Shown in pieces: positions 20,234-28,226 of a stretch of DNA of 41,651 nt. The notes beneath the pieces were generated by a model, which was not told the origin of the DNA, did not search any database, and was given only the letters and a program-made list of their open reading frames with translations. The number at the start of each line of letters is the position of its first letter. Positions within the stretch are counted from its first letter, which is position 1. The translations under genes were made by a program, and so were the position numbers. Source of the stretch: Ruminococcus sp. AM36-2AA (GTDB taxonomy: Bacteria > Bacillota > Clostridia > Lachnospirales > Lachnospiraceae); contig NZ_QTYB01000018.1 in assembly GCF_003461955.1 (NCBI RefSeq), positions 22,423 to 64,073 of the forward strand. Direction: 5' to 3'.

Positions 20234-20254
20234 GATAATCCCCCCCTGTAATTA

Positions 20255-21088
20255 TTATTCGTAAAAAAGATCAAAGTCTGAGTAAAGTTCTTCCAGGTCA
20301 TGAAGGCGTGTACTGATGGACTTGCACTTGCTTTTTCGGATTTTTGCAACAATGCTGTCAAAAAGACAATAGAGACAGGAAAAGGAGTTAAATCCCATTT
20401 CATTGAGATTGATCTCTGTAATGACCGCATGATCTGCCAGAGACCATGCCGGTGATGAAATACTGTCTGTGATGGCAAGGATCTTTGCACCATGGTTTTT
20501 GGCAACCTGTGCGTATTTCAGTGACCATTTGGTATAGCGGGCAAAAGAGAGCAGAAGAACAACAGTATCTTCAGAAGCTTCCGTGAGATATTCAAAATGG
20601 GGATCATAAAATTCATGAACCACCTTGGTATTTCCAAGAAGCTGATTCAGCAAGGTTCCCATCCAGAGTGCTGCACTGTAAGAGGAACGGGCGCCTACAA
20701 TCAGACGTTTCTTCGCATTGGTCAGATAGGTAACGATCTGATCCATATCATCCTGACTCAGGTGTGAAGCCCAGTTTTCCATGGAATGGAGTTCTTTTGC
20801 AATGATGTTCTGATAGAAATTCCCATTGTCCAGTGTGTCATCTGCTGTAGCTGTGGGAATGGAAAGAATATCATTCTGTACAGTACGCTGCATTTCAGAA
20901 AAACTTTCAAATCCCAGAGAATAAGCGAGGCGTATGATAGTGGTTTCGCTTACGGAAATTTCCTTGCTGAGTTTCGCAAGGGTGGAATAACTGAAAGAAT
21001 CAAGGTGTTGTAATATATATTCGGCAACTTTCTTCTGACCGGCAGAAAGAGAAGATATTTTTTCACGGATCAACTGTTCTATTTTCAT
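20255..21088 (-). CDS. RpiR-family transcriptional regulator
   Basis: The 277-residue protein has an N-terminal HTH_6 domain (residues 1-77, LSAGQKKVAEYILQH and SVSETTIIRLAYSLGF) and a C-terminal SIS domain (about 115-250, RLIVGARSSYSAALWMG). Most RpiR proteins sense phosphosugars, but no sugar gene is present here. It is divergent from an APC permease gene with a 259-bp shared control region, and it precedes a serine hydrolase in an operon. It probably controls the permease and both hydrolases. AGGAGG stands before the ATG. Confidence 0.92.
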   Translation of the reverse strand: MKIEQLIREKISSLSAGQKKVAEYILQHLDSFSYSTLAKLSKEISVSETTIIRLAYSLGFESFSEMQRTVQNDILSIPTATADDTLDNGNFYQNIIAKELHSMENWASHLSQDDMDQIVTYLTNAKKRLIVGARSSYSAALWMGTLLNQLLGNTKVVHEFYDPHFEYLTEASEDTVVLLLSFARYTKWSLKYAQVAKNHGAKILAITDSISSPAWSLADHAVITEINLNEMGFNSFSCLYCLFDSIVAKIRKSKCKSISTRLHDLEELYSDFDLFYE

Positions 21089-21258
21089 GAAAACCTCCTG
21101 TATTGTACGATTAGTATAATAAATTATAACAGGTGTAAAGTTTGATTACAATATAATGGAGTAAAAAATTCTTCTTGATATAAAAAAGATGTAAATAATG
21201 CACAAATTAAAGTGTGTATTTTTAATAATATTGTCAATAGAAATCTTGAAACCTAGAT

Positions 21259-21317
21259 GTTAATATAGCATTAAATAATTCATATGACGTCAGAAAAAGA
21301 ATTAATTGCACTATTAA
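21259..21317. promoter_or_regulatory. Inverted-repeat operator candidate between RpiR and permease genes
   Basis: TTAATATAGCATTAAATAAT (21260-) and GAATTAATTGCACTATTAA (21299-21317) form an imperfect inverted repeat. At its centre is the perfect palindrome TGACGTCA (21285-21292). It lies about 30-90 bp before the permease ATG. It is a likely binding site for the divergent RpiR regulator. The promoters were not assigned. Confidence 0.45.
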
Positions 21318-21347
21318 TATTAGAGCCAATAAAAAAGGGGGGCTTTT

Positions 21348-22694
21348 ATGTCGTCAACAGTAAAGGAAATAAAAGAAAAAACAGGTTACCTGAAACGAAG
21401 TGATCTTTATACAATCGGTGTAGGACAGGCGATTGGATCGGGTGTTCTGACACTGATCGGACCGGCAATTCTTTTGACTGGTCAGTCAGCATGGCTGGCA
21501 TATGTAGCTGCATGTATCTGGGGATTTATGATGATTGCACCAATTCCATGGATCACATCTACACTGAAACTTGGAGGAGGATTTTATTCTCTGGTAGGAG
21601 ATATGGCCGGCAAACGAGTTGCCGGTATGTATGCAGTAGGATTTTTGCCACAGACGATCAATCTGGCGACTTATGGTGTGGCAATTGGTATGTATGCAAA
21701 TTCCCTGTGGCCGCAGATCAATGCGAAATGGTTTGGAATTGCAGCCCTGAGTGTGTTCTTTGCCATCAATCTGTGTGGTGTGGATGTAATGGCGAAGGTA
21801 CAGAAAATTCTGGTTACCCTGCTGTTTGTTGCACTTGGTCTGTTTATTGTTCTGGGATGCCTCCAGCTGAAAAATCCGGTGTTTGAGTTTACAGCACCAG
21901 ACTTTTTCTCCAATGGTCCATCCGGATTCTTTTCCGCAATCATGCTGTATGTATATTCAACAAACGGATATTCCTGCATTATGAATTATGGTAAACAGGC
22001 AAAAGAGGCACATAAAGATATTCCAAAGGCACTTCTGTACTGTATTCCGACACTGATGGTTGTATATGGCGGTGTTGCAATTGTAGCAAGTGGTGTGCTT
22101 CCTCTGGATCAGGTAGCCGGACAGCCGCTTACCCTGGTTGCAAAAAATATTTTAAATCCGGCACTTTTCACAGTATTTATGATTGGTGGTCCGGTACTTG
22201 CACTGTCTTCATCCATTAATTCAACAATTTCCAATAACTGTATTCCGGTTGCACAGTCCTGTAAAGATGGATGGCTTCCGAAATCATGGGCAGCTCAGAA
22301 CAGAAGAGGGGCTTACTGGAAACTGATGACATTTACTTATCTTATGGGAATATTACCTGTGTTACTGGACTTTTCTATCAGTGATGTTGTAAATAATATT
22401 ATGCTTCTGGCATCAGCACTGGCATTTCTGCAGATTTATGCTTATTTCCAGCTTCCGAAAAAACATGCAGAAGCATGGGAAAAATCACCAATGCATATTT
22501 CTAACGGAAAATATTATTTCCTCTGCTGTTTGAGCCTGTTTGCATATATCTGCATTTTTATCAATTCTTGCAGAAGCCTGAAACTTCCGGTAGTAATCAT
22601 CAGTCTGATAGCCATTGTAGTATGCATGGCTTACGGATGGTTTAGAAGTGTAAGTCCTGATGTAAAGATGGAAACAAGTGTGTGGGAGGATTAA
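21348..22694 (+). CDS. APC-superfamily amino acid permease
   Basis: The 448-residue protein has about twelve hydrophobic segments. It has the APC signature in the first helix (GVGQAIGSGVLTLIGPAI, with the unwound GSG). No soluble domain is seen. GGGG precedes the ATG. It starts the operon with the second hydrolase (overlap TAATG at 22692-22696). The neighbouring cytoplasmic hydrolases suggest that it imports an amino acid derivative or small peptide-like compound which they then cleave; this is inference. The substrate cannot be told from the sequence. Confidence 0.85.
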   Translation: MSSTVKEIKEKTGYLKRSDLYTIGVGQAIGSGVLTLIGPAILLTGQSAWLAYVAACIWGFMMIAPIPWITSTLKLGGGFYSLVGDMAGKRVAGMYAVGFLPQTINLATYGVAIGMYANSLWPQINAKWFGIAALSVFFAINLCGVDVMAKVQKILVTLLFVALGLFIVLGCLQLKNPVFEFTAPDFFSNGPSGFFSAIMLYVYSTNGYSCIMNYGKQAKEAHKDIPKALLYCIPTLMVVYGGVAIVASGVLPLDQVAGQPLTLVAKNILNPALFTVFMIGGPVLALSSSINSTISNNCIPVAQSCKDGWLPKSWAAQNRRGAYWKLMTFTYLMGILPVLLDFSISDVVNNIMLLASALAFLQIYAYFQLPKKHAEAWEKSPMHISNGKYYFLCCLSLFAYICIFINSCRSLKLPVVIISLIAIVVCMAYGWFRSVSPDVKMETSVWED

Positions 22695-22699
22695 TGTTT

Positions 22700-23632
22700 A
22701 TGAATAAAGACCAGAACCTGATCAATGAATTTGCTATCAAAACTTTAAAAGAAAATCTCAATGTTATGTATGCGCAGATATGGCGTGAAGGACAGTTAAC
22801 GGCAGAATATAAAAGAATGCCGGTGAAAACCCGCCTGAATACCTGGTCTGCATGCAAAGGCGTGGTATCCTGTGCAGTGGGAATTGCACTGGATGAGGGA
22901 TTGATTCAGCTGGATGAGAAGATCGTTGATATTTTTCCGGAGTATGTTCCAGAAAAAACAGAAGGATATCTTGGTGATGTGACTCTGGAAAAAATGCTGA
23001 CAATGACTACCGGTCTGGAAAGCTCGCTGTTTTTCTGTGACTGGCCGGAACGTTATACAACGCTGGACTGGATCAGATATTTCTTTGAAAATGCGAAGGT
23101 TGTAAATAAACCAGGAACTCAGTGGCTGTACAGTAATTTCAATACCTATATGATCAGCTGTGCTATTGAAAAACGTGCGGGTGTCAATCTTCTGGAATAT
23201 CTGAGAAATCGATTTTTTGAACCATTGGGAATTGGAAATCCGGACTGGACTTTGTGTCCGAAAGGTCATGTACATGCTGCGAATGGTCTTTATGTAAATA
23301 TTGACGAGTTCACCAGATATGGACAGCTGATCCTTCATAAAGGAAAATACAATGGAAAACAGTTGGTGCCGGAAGAATATATGAAAGTTGCGACTTCCAA
23401 TCTTGTAGACAATTCAGCGGCAGGAAGTCCGGGAAATCTTTATTCCGGTTTTGGATATGGATATCAGTTTGTCATGAATCCGGAAGCCGGTTCCTATCGA
23501 TCCGATGGAAATTATGGTCAGTTCTGTCTGGCGTTTCCTGACAAGGATGCAGTAGTAACTGTAATGTCTCTGGAGGGGGATTTCCAGAAAATAGGAAATC
23601 ATCTATGGACTACAGTGGTTCCGGAATTGTAA
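22700..23632 (+). CDS. Beta-lactamase-fold serine hydrolase (second of two), cytoplasmic
   Basis: This 310-residue paralogue of the hydrolase at 19286 has SxxK at S50-ACK53 (NTWSACKGV), YSN in WLYSNFNTY, and the shared block GNPDWTLCPKGHVHAANGLY. The N-terminus has no signal peptide. ATG 22700 is 9 nt after GGGAGGA and fits better than ATG 22694, which is only 3 nt away and overlaps the permease stop. It is translationally close to the permease, so it probably acts on the imported compound. The gene ends before a strong terminator at 23718. Confidence 0.82.
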   Translation: MNKDQNLINEFAIKTLKENLNVMYAQIWREGQLTAEYKRMPVKTRLNTWSACKGVVSCAVGIALDEGLIQLDEKIVDIFPEYVPEKTEGYLGDVTLEKMLTMTTGLESSLFFCDWPERYTTLDWIRYFFENAKVVNKPGTQWLYSNFNTYMISCAIEKRAGVNLLEYLRNRFFEPLGIGNPDWTLCPKGHVHAANGLYVNIDEFTRYGQLILHKGKYNGKQLVPEEYMKVATSNLVDNSAAGSPGNLYSGFGYGYQFVMNPEAGSYRSDGNYGQFCLAFPDKDAVVTVMSLEGDFQKIGNHLWTTVVPEL

Positions 23633-23717
23633 TATACTCTGGTTGACAAAACAGAGTGGAAAGCATAAGATAATAGTAGCTAAGAAATGTGATGAAATTC
23701 AAACATTGGCAAAAACG

Positions 23718-23752
23718 AAAACCCCGGAAGTGTGCGAGCCTTCCGGGGTTTT
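23718..23752 (+). terminator. Intrinsic terminator after the permease-hydrolase operon
   Basis: A 13-bp stem AAAACCCCGGAAG/CTTCCGGGGTTTT is followed by TC and T residues. The A/T ends also let it work on the minus strand. Confidence 0.9.
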
Positions 23753-23789
23753 CTATTCCGTTATGTAAGGTGGCTTAAGTCTTTCAGGC

Positions 23790-23818
23790 TTGACATTAAT
23801 CATAATTCGCCTTATACT
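23790..23818 (+). promoter_or_regulatory. Promoter of the thiSGH operon
   Basis: TTGACA (23790-23795) and TATACT (23813-23818) are separated by 17 bp. Transcription would start just before the TPP aptamer. Confidence 0.85.
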
Positions 23819-23832
23819 AAGCATTGTAAATA

Positions 23833-23918
23833 ACAGGGGAGCTTGTGATGGCAGGCTGAGAGGAAGTCTTCAACTTCGACCCTTATACCTGATTTGGATA
23901 ATGCCAACGTAGGAACGT
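23833..23918 (+). ncRNA. TPP riboswitch (THI element)
   Basis: The conserved blocks are in order: GGGGAGC, GGCTGAGAGG, GACCCTT, ACCTGATTTGGATAATGCC and ACGTAGGAA. They match the thiamine pyrophosphate aptamer, whose CUGAGA and GAUAAUGCC loops contact the ligand. It stands directly after a strong promoter and before thiSGH, and is followed by a terminator at 23934. It should shut off the operon when TPP is abundant. Confidence 0.95.
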
Positions 23919-23933
23919 ATAGGATGAATTTAC

Positions 23934-23962
23934 GGGAGATACTTTGGTGTGTCTCCCTTTTT
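23934..23962 (+). terminator. Riboswitch-controlled terminator
   Basis: The stem GGGAGA/TCTCCC with further TAC/GTG pairing is followed by TTTTT. It lies 15 nt after the TPP aptamer and is the likely expression platform. Confidence 0.85.
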
Positions 23963-23974
23963 ATTTATGATCAG

Positions 23975-24110
23975 GATTTACAAGGAAGGGCTTAAGAGCA
24001 GATGCTTTTAACCCTGGTATCTACAACGGAATACAGGAAATTTTGAGAGTGAACTGAGTTCATGAAGGGGTGCACCACCGCGGGTGTATTTCTTTGTGGA
24101 CTCTTTTTTT
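23975..24110 (+). promoter_or_regulatory. Second structured leader with its own terminator, T-box-like core
   Basis: After the riboswitch terminator there is a strong hairpin (TTAAGAGCA/TGCTTTTAA inside GGG/CCC, about 23986-24013) and a second hairpin (CCTG-TAT/ATACAGG). A terminator follows with arms GAGTTCA (24056) and TGGACTC (24097-24103) and seven T (24104-24110). The loop of that terminator contains AAGGGGTGCACCACCGCGGG. It recalls the T-box core AGGGUGGNACCGCG but lacks UGGN. Its identity is unknown. It means thiS is preceded by two successive terminators, so a second signal may control the operon. Confidence 0.55.
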
Positions 24111-24130
24111 ATTCTCGGAAAGGAGAGCCT

Positions 24131-24334
24131 ATGATCACAGTAAACGGCGAGAAAAGAACACTGGAAAATCCGGTGACAGTAATCGAATATCTGAAAGCCT
24201 GCAATTATGTTCCGGTGCAGGTAGTAGTTGAACTGAATGAAGAGATCATCAAGAGAGAGACTTACGATACAACAGTGCTGAAAGACGGCGATGTTGTGGA
24301 GATTCTGCAGTTTATGGGCGGCGGAAGCTGCTGA
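24131..24334 (+). CDS. thiS: Sulfur carrier protein ThiS with a C-terminal GGG-SC extension
   Basis: ThiS carries sulfur as a C-terminal thiocarboxylate to thiazole synthase ThiG. The 67-residue product has the ubiquitin-like pattern (MITVNGEKRTL, ...VLKDGDVVEILQFMGGG). Normal ThiS ends in Gly-Gly(-Gly), while this one ends MGGGSC, with Ser66-Cys67 after Gly63-65. The extra dipeptide would have to be removed before adenylation. No ThiF or protease is in this operon. The HcyF-like and JAMM proteins at 34521 and 35394 are candidates. AAAGGAGAG stands before ATG 24131; an upstream ATG at 24062 lies inside the terminator. Confidence 0.9.
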   Translation: MITVNGEKRTLENPVTVIEYLKACNYVPVQVVVELNEEIIKRETYDTTVLKDGDVVEILQFMGGGSC

Positions 24335-24378
24335 GATAAAAGGTATATTGAAGATAAAAAGAAAGGTGGACATAAAAA

Positions 24379-25164
24379 ATGACAACAGCAAACACAAATG
24401 AAGACAAACTGATCCTGGGAGGCCATGAGTTTACTTCCCGTTTTATTCTTGGTTCCGGAAAATTTTCCCTGGATCTTGTAAAAGCATGTATCGAAAAAGC
24501 AGGAACACAGATCGTAACACTTGCTCTGCGCCGTGCAAATGAAGGCGGACTTGCCAACATCCTGGACTATGTGCCGAAGGACGTTACACTTCTTCCGAAT
24601 ACATCCGGTGCCAGAAACGCACAGGAGGCAGTCCGCATCGCAAGACTTTCCCGTGAGCTTGGCTGCGGAGATTTTGTAAAGATCGAAGTCATCCATGATT
24701 CCAAATATCTTCTCCCGGATAACTATGAGACCATCAAAGCAACTGAGATCCTTGCAAAAGAAGGCTTTGTTGTCATGCCGTACATGTATCCGGATCTGAA
24801 TGCAGCCAGAGATCTGGTAAATGCAGGAGCTGCCTGTGTAATGCCACTTGGCTCTCCGATCGGTTCTAACAAAGGAATCTGTACAAAAGAATTCATCCAG
24901 ATCCTTATCGACGAGATCGACCTTCCGATCATCGTGGACGCAGGAATCGGCCGCCCGTCACAGGCATGTGAGGCTATGGAAATGGGTGCTGCAGCAGTTA
25001 TGGCAAATACAGCTATTGCAACTGCAGGAGACGTCCGTGTTATGGCGGAAGCCTTTAAGAAAGCTATTGAGGCAGGAAGAAGTGCATATCTTTCCGGTAT
25101 GGGAAGAACTCTGGAGAGAGGTGCAAGTGCATCCTCACCGCTGACCGGATTTCTTCATGAGTAA
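24379..25164 (+). CDS. thiG: Thiazole synthase
   Basis: ThiG condenses 1-deoxyxylulose 5-phosphate, dehydroglycine and ThiS-thiocarboxylate into the thiazole of thiamine. The 261-residue TIM barrel is full length. The Schiff-base lysine is expected at K101 (DFVKIEVI). The phosphate site is in the [16 protein letters not shown] region. It lies 44 nt after thiS with AAAGGTGG before the ATG. The first ten residues precede the conserved fold. Confidence 0.95.
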   Translation: MTTANTNEDKLILGGHEFTSRFILGSGKFSLDLVKACIEKAGTQIVTLALRRANEGGLANILDYVPKDVTLLPNTSGARNAQEAVRIARLSRELGCGDFVKIEVIHDSKYLLPDNYETIKATEILAKEGFVVMPYMYPDLNAARDLVNAGAACVMPLGSPIGSNKGICTKEFIQILIDEIDLPIIVDAGIGRPSQACEAMEMGAAAVMANTAIATAGDVRVMAEAFKKAIEAGRSAYLSGMGRTLERGASASSPLTGFLHE

Positions 25165-25216
25165 AATTGATAAATGAATGATTGAACGCAGAACACTAAG
25201 CAGGGGACAGGCACTG

Positions 25217-25236
25217 CCTGTGTAGTGAAACACAGG
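25217..25236 (+). other. Hairpin in the thiG-thiH gap
   Basis: CCTGTGT/ACACAGG forms a 7-bp stem with a 6-nt loop in the 166-nt gap. There is no T run. It may be an mRNA processing or stability element. Confidence 0.4.
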
Positions 25237-25330
25237 TATTGTCTGGTTTCAATCGAAATTGAGTTTACAGATATGCAGCAGTGAGGACCAGAGTATTGCT
25301 GCAATATATGAGAGGAGCGACATAAGAGTA

Positions 25331-26572
25331 ATGGCAGAAACAGTACAGGCCAGTCAGCAGGACGGCCATTTTAATGAGAGTATCGTAAACGAAGAAATTC
25401 TGGAAGACATGAAAAAGAATCGTATCGACCACATGAAGTACCTTCCGGATATGGAACAGCTGGAAGAGTCTGATGTGATGGATCAGGTTATTTCCGCAAT
25501 GAATGCATATGATTATGACAAATACACAGAAGCAGATGTACGCAGAGCCCTGGCCCATGACAACCGTACACCGGAAGATTTTCAGGCACTGCTTTCACCG
25601 GCAGCACTGCCTCTTCTGGAAGAAATCGCACAGGCAGCGCGGATCGAAACAAGAAAACATTTTGGAAACAGTGTCTGTATGTTTACACCGATCTACATTG
25701 CAAACTACTGCGAAAATTACTGTATTTACTGTGGATTTAACTGCCACAACAAGATCCGCCGTGCACAGCTGAATGAGGAAGAGATTGAGAAGGAAATGGC
25801 AGCTATTGCAGAAACCGGCCTTCAGGAAATCCTGATCCTTACCGGTGAAAGCAAATCCAAATCCAATGTAGAATATATCGGAAAAGCCTGCGAGATTGCC
25901 CGGAAATATTTCAAGGTGGTAGGTCTTGAAGTGTATCCGATGAATTCTGATGAGTATGCATATCTTCACAAATGCGGTGCAGATTATGTAACTGTTTTCC
26001 AGGAGACCTATAATTCTGATAAATACGAAAACCTGCATCTGGCAGGCCACAAGAGGATTTTTCCATACAGATTAAATACACAGGAGCGTGCACTGAAAGG
26101 CGGCATGCGAGGAGTTGGCTTTGCGGCGCTTCTGGGGCTGGATGATTTCCGTAAAGATGCTTTTGCGACGGGATATCACGCATACCTTCTGCAGAGAAAA
26201 TATCCACACGCAGAGATTGCTTTTTCCTGCCCGAGACTCCGCCCGATCATCAACAATGACCGGATCAATCCGAAGGACGTCCATGAACCACAGCTTCTGC
26301 AGGTAGTCTGTGCATACCGTCTGTTTATGCCGTTTGCAAGTATCACCGTATCCACCAGAGAGTGCGAGCGTGTCCGTGACAACCTGGTAAATATCGCAGC
26401 AACCAAGATTTCTGCAGGTGTCAGCACAGGAATCGGAAGCCATGTGGAAGACATCGAAGATAAAGGCGATGACCAGTTTGAGATTTCAGACGGAAGATCC
26501 GTGGATGAAGTATTCAATGCCCTGAAAGATCACGGTCTGCAGCCGGTAATGAACGACTACATCTATCTGTAA
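25331..26572 (+). CDS. thiH: 2-iminoacetate synthase (tyrosine lyase), radical SAM
   Basis: ThiH cleaves tyrosine to p-cresol and dehydroglycine, the anaerobic source of the glycine-derived part of thiazole. The 413-residue protein has the radical SAM motif CX3CX2C in ANYCENYCIYCGFNC, followed by ILILTGESKSKS and a C-terminal ThiH domain (VSTRECERVRDNLV, KISAGVSTGIG). ATG 25331 was chosen as the first ATG in frame, with AGAGGAG 13 nt upstream. Use of ThiH rather than the oxidase ThiO fits an anaerobe. The operon ends without thiF, thiE or thiD. Confidence 0.93.
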   Translation: MAETVQASQQDGHFNESIVNEEILEDMKKNRIDHMKYLPDMEQLEESDVMDQVISAMNAYDYDKYTEADVRRALAHDNRTPEDFQALLSPAALPLLEEIAQAARIETRKHFGNSVCMFTPIYIANYCENYCIYCGFNCHNKIRRAQLNEEEIEKEMAAIAETGLQEILILTGESKSKSNVEYIGKACEIARKYFKVVGLEVYPMNSDEYAYLHKCGADYVTVFQETYNSDKYENLHLAGHKRIFPYRLNTQERALKGGMRGVGFAALLGLDDFRKDAFATGYHAYLLQRKYPHAEIAFSCPRLRPIINNDRINPKDVHEPQLLQVVCAYRLFMPFASITVSTRECERVRDNLVNIAATKISAGVSTGIGSHVEDIEDKGDDQFEISDGRSVDEVFNALKDHGLQPVMNDYIYL

Positions 26573-26616
26573 AAAGAGATAAGGTCACACAAGCGCATAG
26601 ATGACTGCACAGCCAA

Positions 26617-26691
26617 CAGGGGATAACTTCTGTGGAATATGTGGAAAACCACTCGCCTGAAAGAACGATTTTCCTGGGCGGGTGTGGATAA
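26617..26691 (-). other. Cluster of DnaA-box-like sequences
   Basis: On the minus strand TTATCCACA (26683-26691) matches the DnaA-box consensus exactly. TTTTCCACA (26640-26648) and TATTCCACA (26631-26639) each differ slightly. All three have the same orientation, and GTTATCCCC lies next to them. A hairpin CACTCGCC/GGCGGGTG (wobble) lies between. It could be a DnaA-binding cluster away from oriC. Confidence 0.4.
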
Positions 26692-27003
26692 CTGTTTCAG
26701 AAAAATAAATGCAGAAAGATTTTTGTCAAACAGAGGGGAGTACTGGGAGAATTTGTTGGATTCACAAGGCTGATGACGTTTTCACATATACTCCCGGAAC
26801 AATAAAATACGATGCAAAAATCAACAAAAACAACATAATATCGGCCGGAATCAGATATAAAAACCTGTGAAATCCGCAAAAACACCCCTGTTTCTGAAAA
26901 CTGCTGAAAACGGTTTCTAATCTAACAGTTTTCATATGGACTTACTCATGTTTATAATAGCCCCAACAACAAAACACGAGGCAAAATACAGGAGGTAAGT
27001 ATT
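26692..27003 (+). promoter_or_regulatory. Control region of the second sulfate-binding-protein gene
   Basis: This stretch holds two sites similar to TGAAAACGTTTTCA: TGATGACGTTTTCA at 26771-26784 and TGAAAACGGTTTCT at 26905-26918, each 12 of 14. A perfect 9-bp inverted repeat TGAAAACTG (26895-26903)/CAGTTTTCA (26926-26934) surrounds the latter. A -10 box TATAAT lies at 26953-26958, with TTTTCA (26929-26934) as a weak -35 overlapping the repeat arm. AGGAGG stands before ATG 27004. Confidence 0.55.
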
Positions 27004-28020
27004 ATGAAAAGAAGATGGAAATCAGCAGTAGCAGCTCTTGCAGCAATAGCAGCGATCGGAAGCCTTACAGGAGTAACCACATATGCGGCGGACAGCGTCA
27101 GCATTACCAATGTATCTTATGACCCGACCCGAGAACTTTATGAGCAGTACAATAAGATCTTCCAGAAACACTGGAAAGAAAAAACGGGCCAGGATGTGGA
27201 TATCACGCAGTCTCATGGAGGCTCCGGAAAACAGGCGCTTGAGGTTGCCAACGGACTGGAAGCAGATGTGGTAACACTGGCACTGGAGTATGACGTGGAT
27301 GCGATCCAGGATGCAGGACTTATTGATGACGGATGGGTGGATGAATTTCCGGAAGACAGTTCTCCCTACACTTCAACCATCGTATTCCTTGTAAGAAAAG
27401 GAAATCCCAAGAACATCAAAGACTGGGATGATCTGGTAAAGAAAGACGTAGGTGTGATCACACCAAACCCGAAAACCTCCGGCGGAGCAAGATGGAACTA
27501 TCTGGCAGCCTGGGCCTATGCAAAAGATAAATATAACGGAGACGAGGATAAAATTAAAGAATTCATCGGAGATCTTTACAAAAACGTACTTGTCCTGGAC
27601 ACCGGAGCCAGAGGCGCAACGACCTCTTTCGTGGAAAACGGACAGGGTGATGTACTGATCGCCTGGGAAAATGAAGCCTATCTTTCCGTAAAGGATTATC
27701 CGGACGACTACGAGATCGTAACACCAAGCATCAGCATCCTTGCACAGCCATCTGTAGCAGTAGTCGATAAAGTTGTAGACAAAAGAGGCACCAGAGATGT
27801 GGCAGAGGAATATCTGAATTATCTCTATTCCGATGAAGCACAGCGGATCGCTGGTGATAATTATTACCGTCCGTCAAACCAGGATATTCTGAAGGAATAC
27901 TCCGATGTGTTTGACTTGGACATCAATCTTGTCACCATTGATGATTTCGGCGGATGGAAAAAGGCACAGGAAACGCATTTCTCAGATGGAGGAATTTTTG
28001 ATCAGATTTATGAAGGATAG
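27004..28020 (+). CDS. Sulfate-type ABC transporter substrate-binding protein (second, solitary copy)
   Basis: The 338-residue protein is strikingly similar to the one at 15343 over its whole length, including [30 protein letters not shown] and [25 protein letters not shown]. It has a cleavable signal peptide ([20 protein letters not shown], cleavage near TTYAA) but no lipobox cysteine. No permease or ATPase is adjacent, so it probably feeds the importer at 16406-19129. It lies between the thiamine and sulfur operons and has its own promoter region and terminator. The duplicate may differ in substrate (thiosulfate or another oxyanion) or in regulation. Confidence 0.92.
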   Translation: MKRRWKSAVAALAAIAAIGSLTGVTTYAADSVSITNVSYDPTRELYEQYNKIFQKHWKEKTGQDVDITQSHGGSGKQALEVANGLEADVVTLALEYDVDAIQDAGLIDDGWVDEFPEDSSPYTSTIVFLVRKGNPKNIKDWDDLVKKDVGVITPNPKTSGGARWNYLAAWAYAKDKYNGDEDKIKEFIGDLYKNVLVLDTGARGATTSFVENGQGDVLIAWENEAYLSVKDYPDDYEIVTPSISILAQPSVAVVDKVVDKRGTRDVAEEYLNYLYSDEAQRIAGDNYYRPSNQDILKEYSDVFDLDINLVTIDDFGGWKKAQETHFSDGGIFDQIYEG

Positions 28021-28053
28021 ACAGCAGAAGATATAGTTGGACACAATAACACA

Positions 28054-28098
28054 AAGAAGCTGCAGAACAGTGAAAAAACAGAGTCTGCAGCTTCTTTT
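28054..28098 (+). terminator. Intrinsic terminator after the second binding protein
   Basis: A 13-bp stem AAGAAGCTGCAGA/TCTGCAGCTTCTT is followed by TT. It is A-rich on the 5' side and could act in both directions. Confidence 0.85.
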
Positions 28099-28226
28099 AT
28101 GTAAATATGATGTGCCGCGACTGGAAAATCTGTACCTGATATATAGCAGCTGTCAACATCACATGCAGCTATGGATCTTCCGGTCTGCAAAATAACGGCA
28201 GAGGGGGCAATGTGAATCACAAGGGA

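Noticed and set aside
23633..26572. A thiF gene inside the thiamine operon
   Set aside because: None was found between thiS, thiG and thiH or directly after; the only ThiF-type gene in the window is at 34521.
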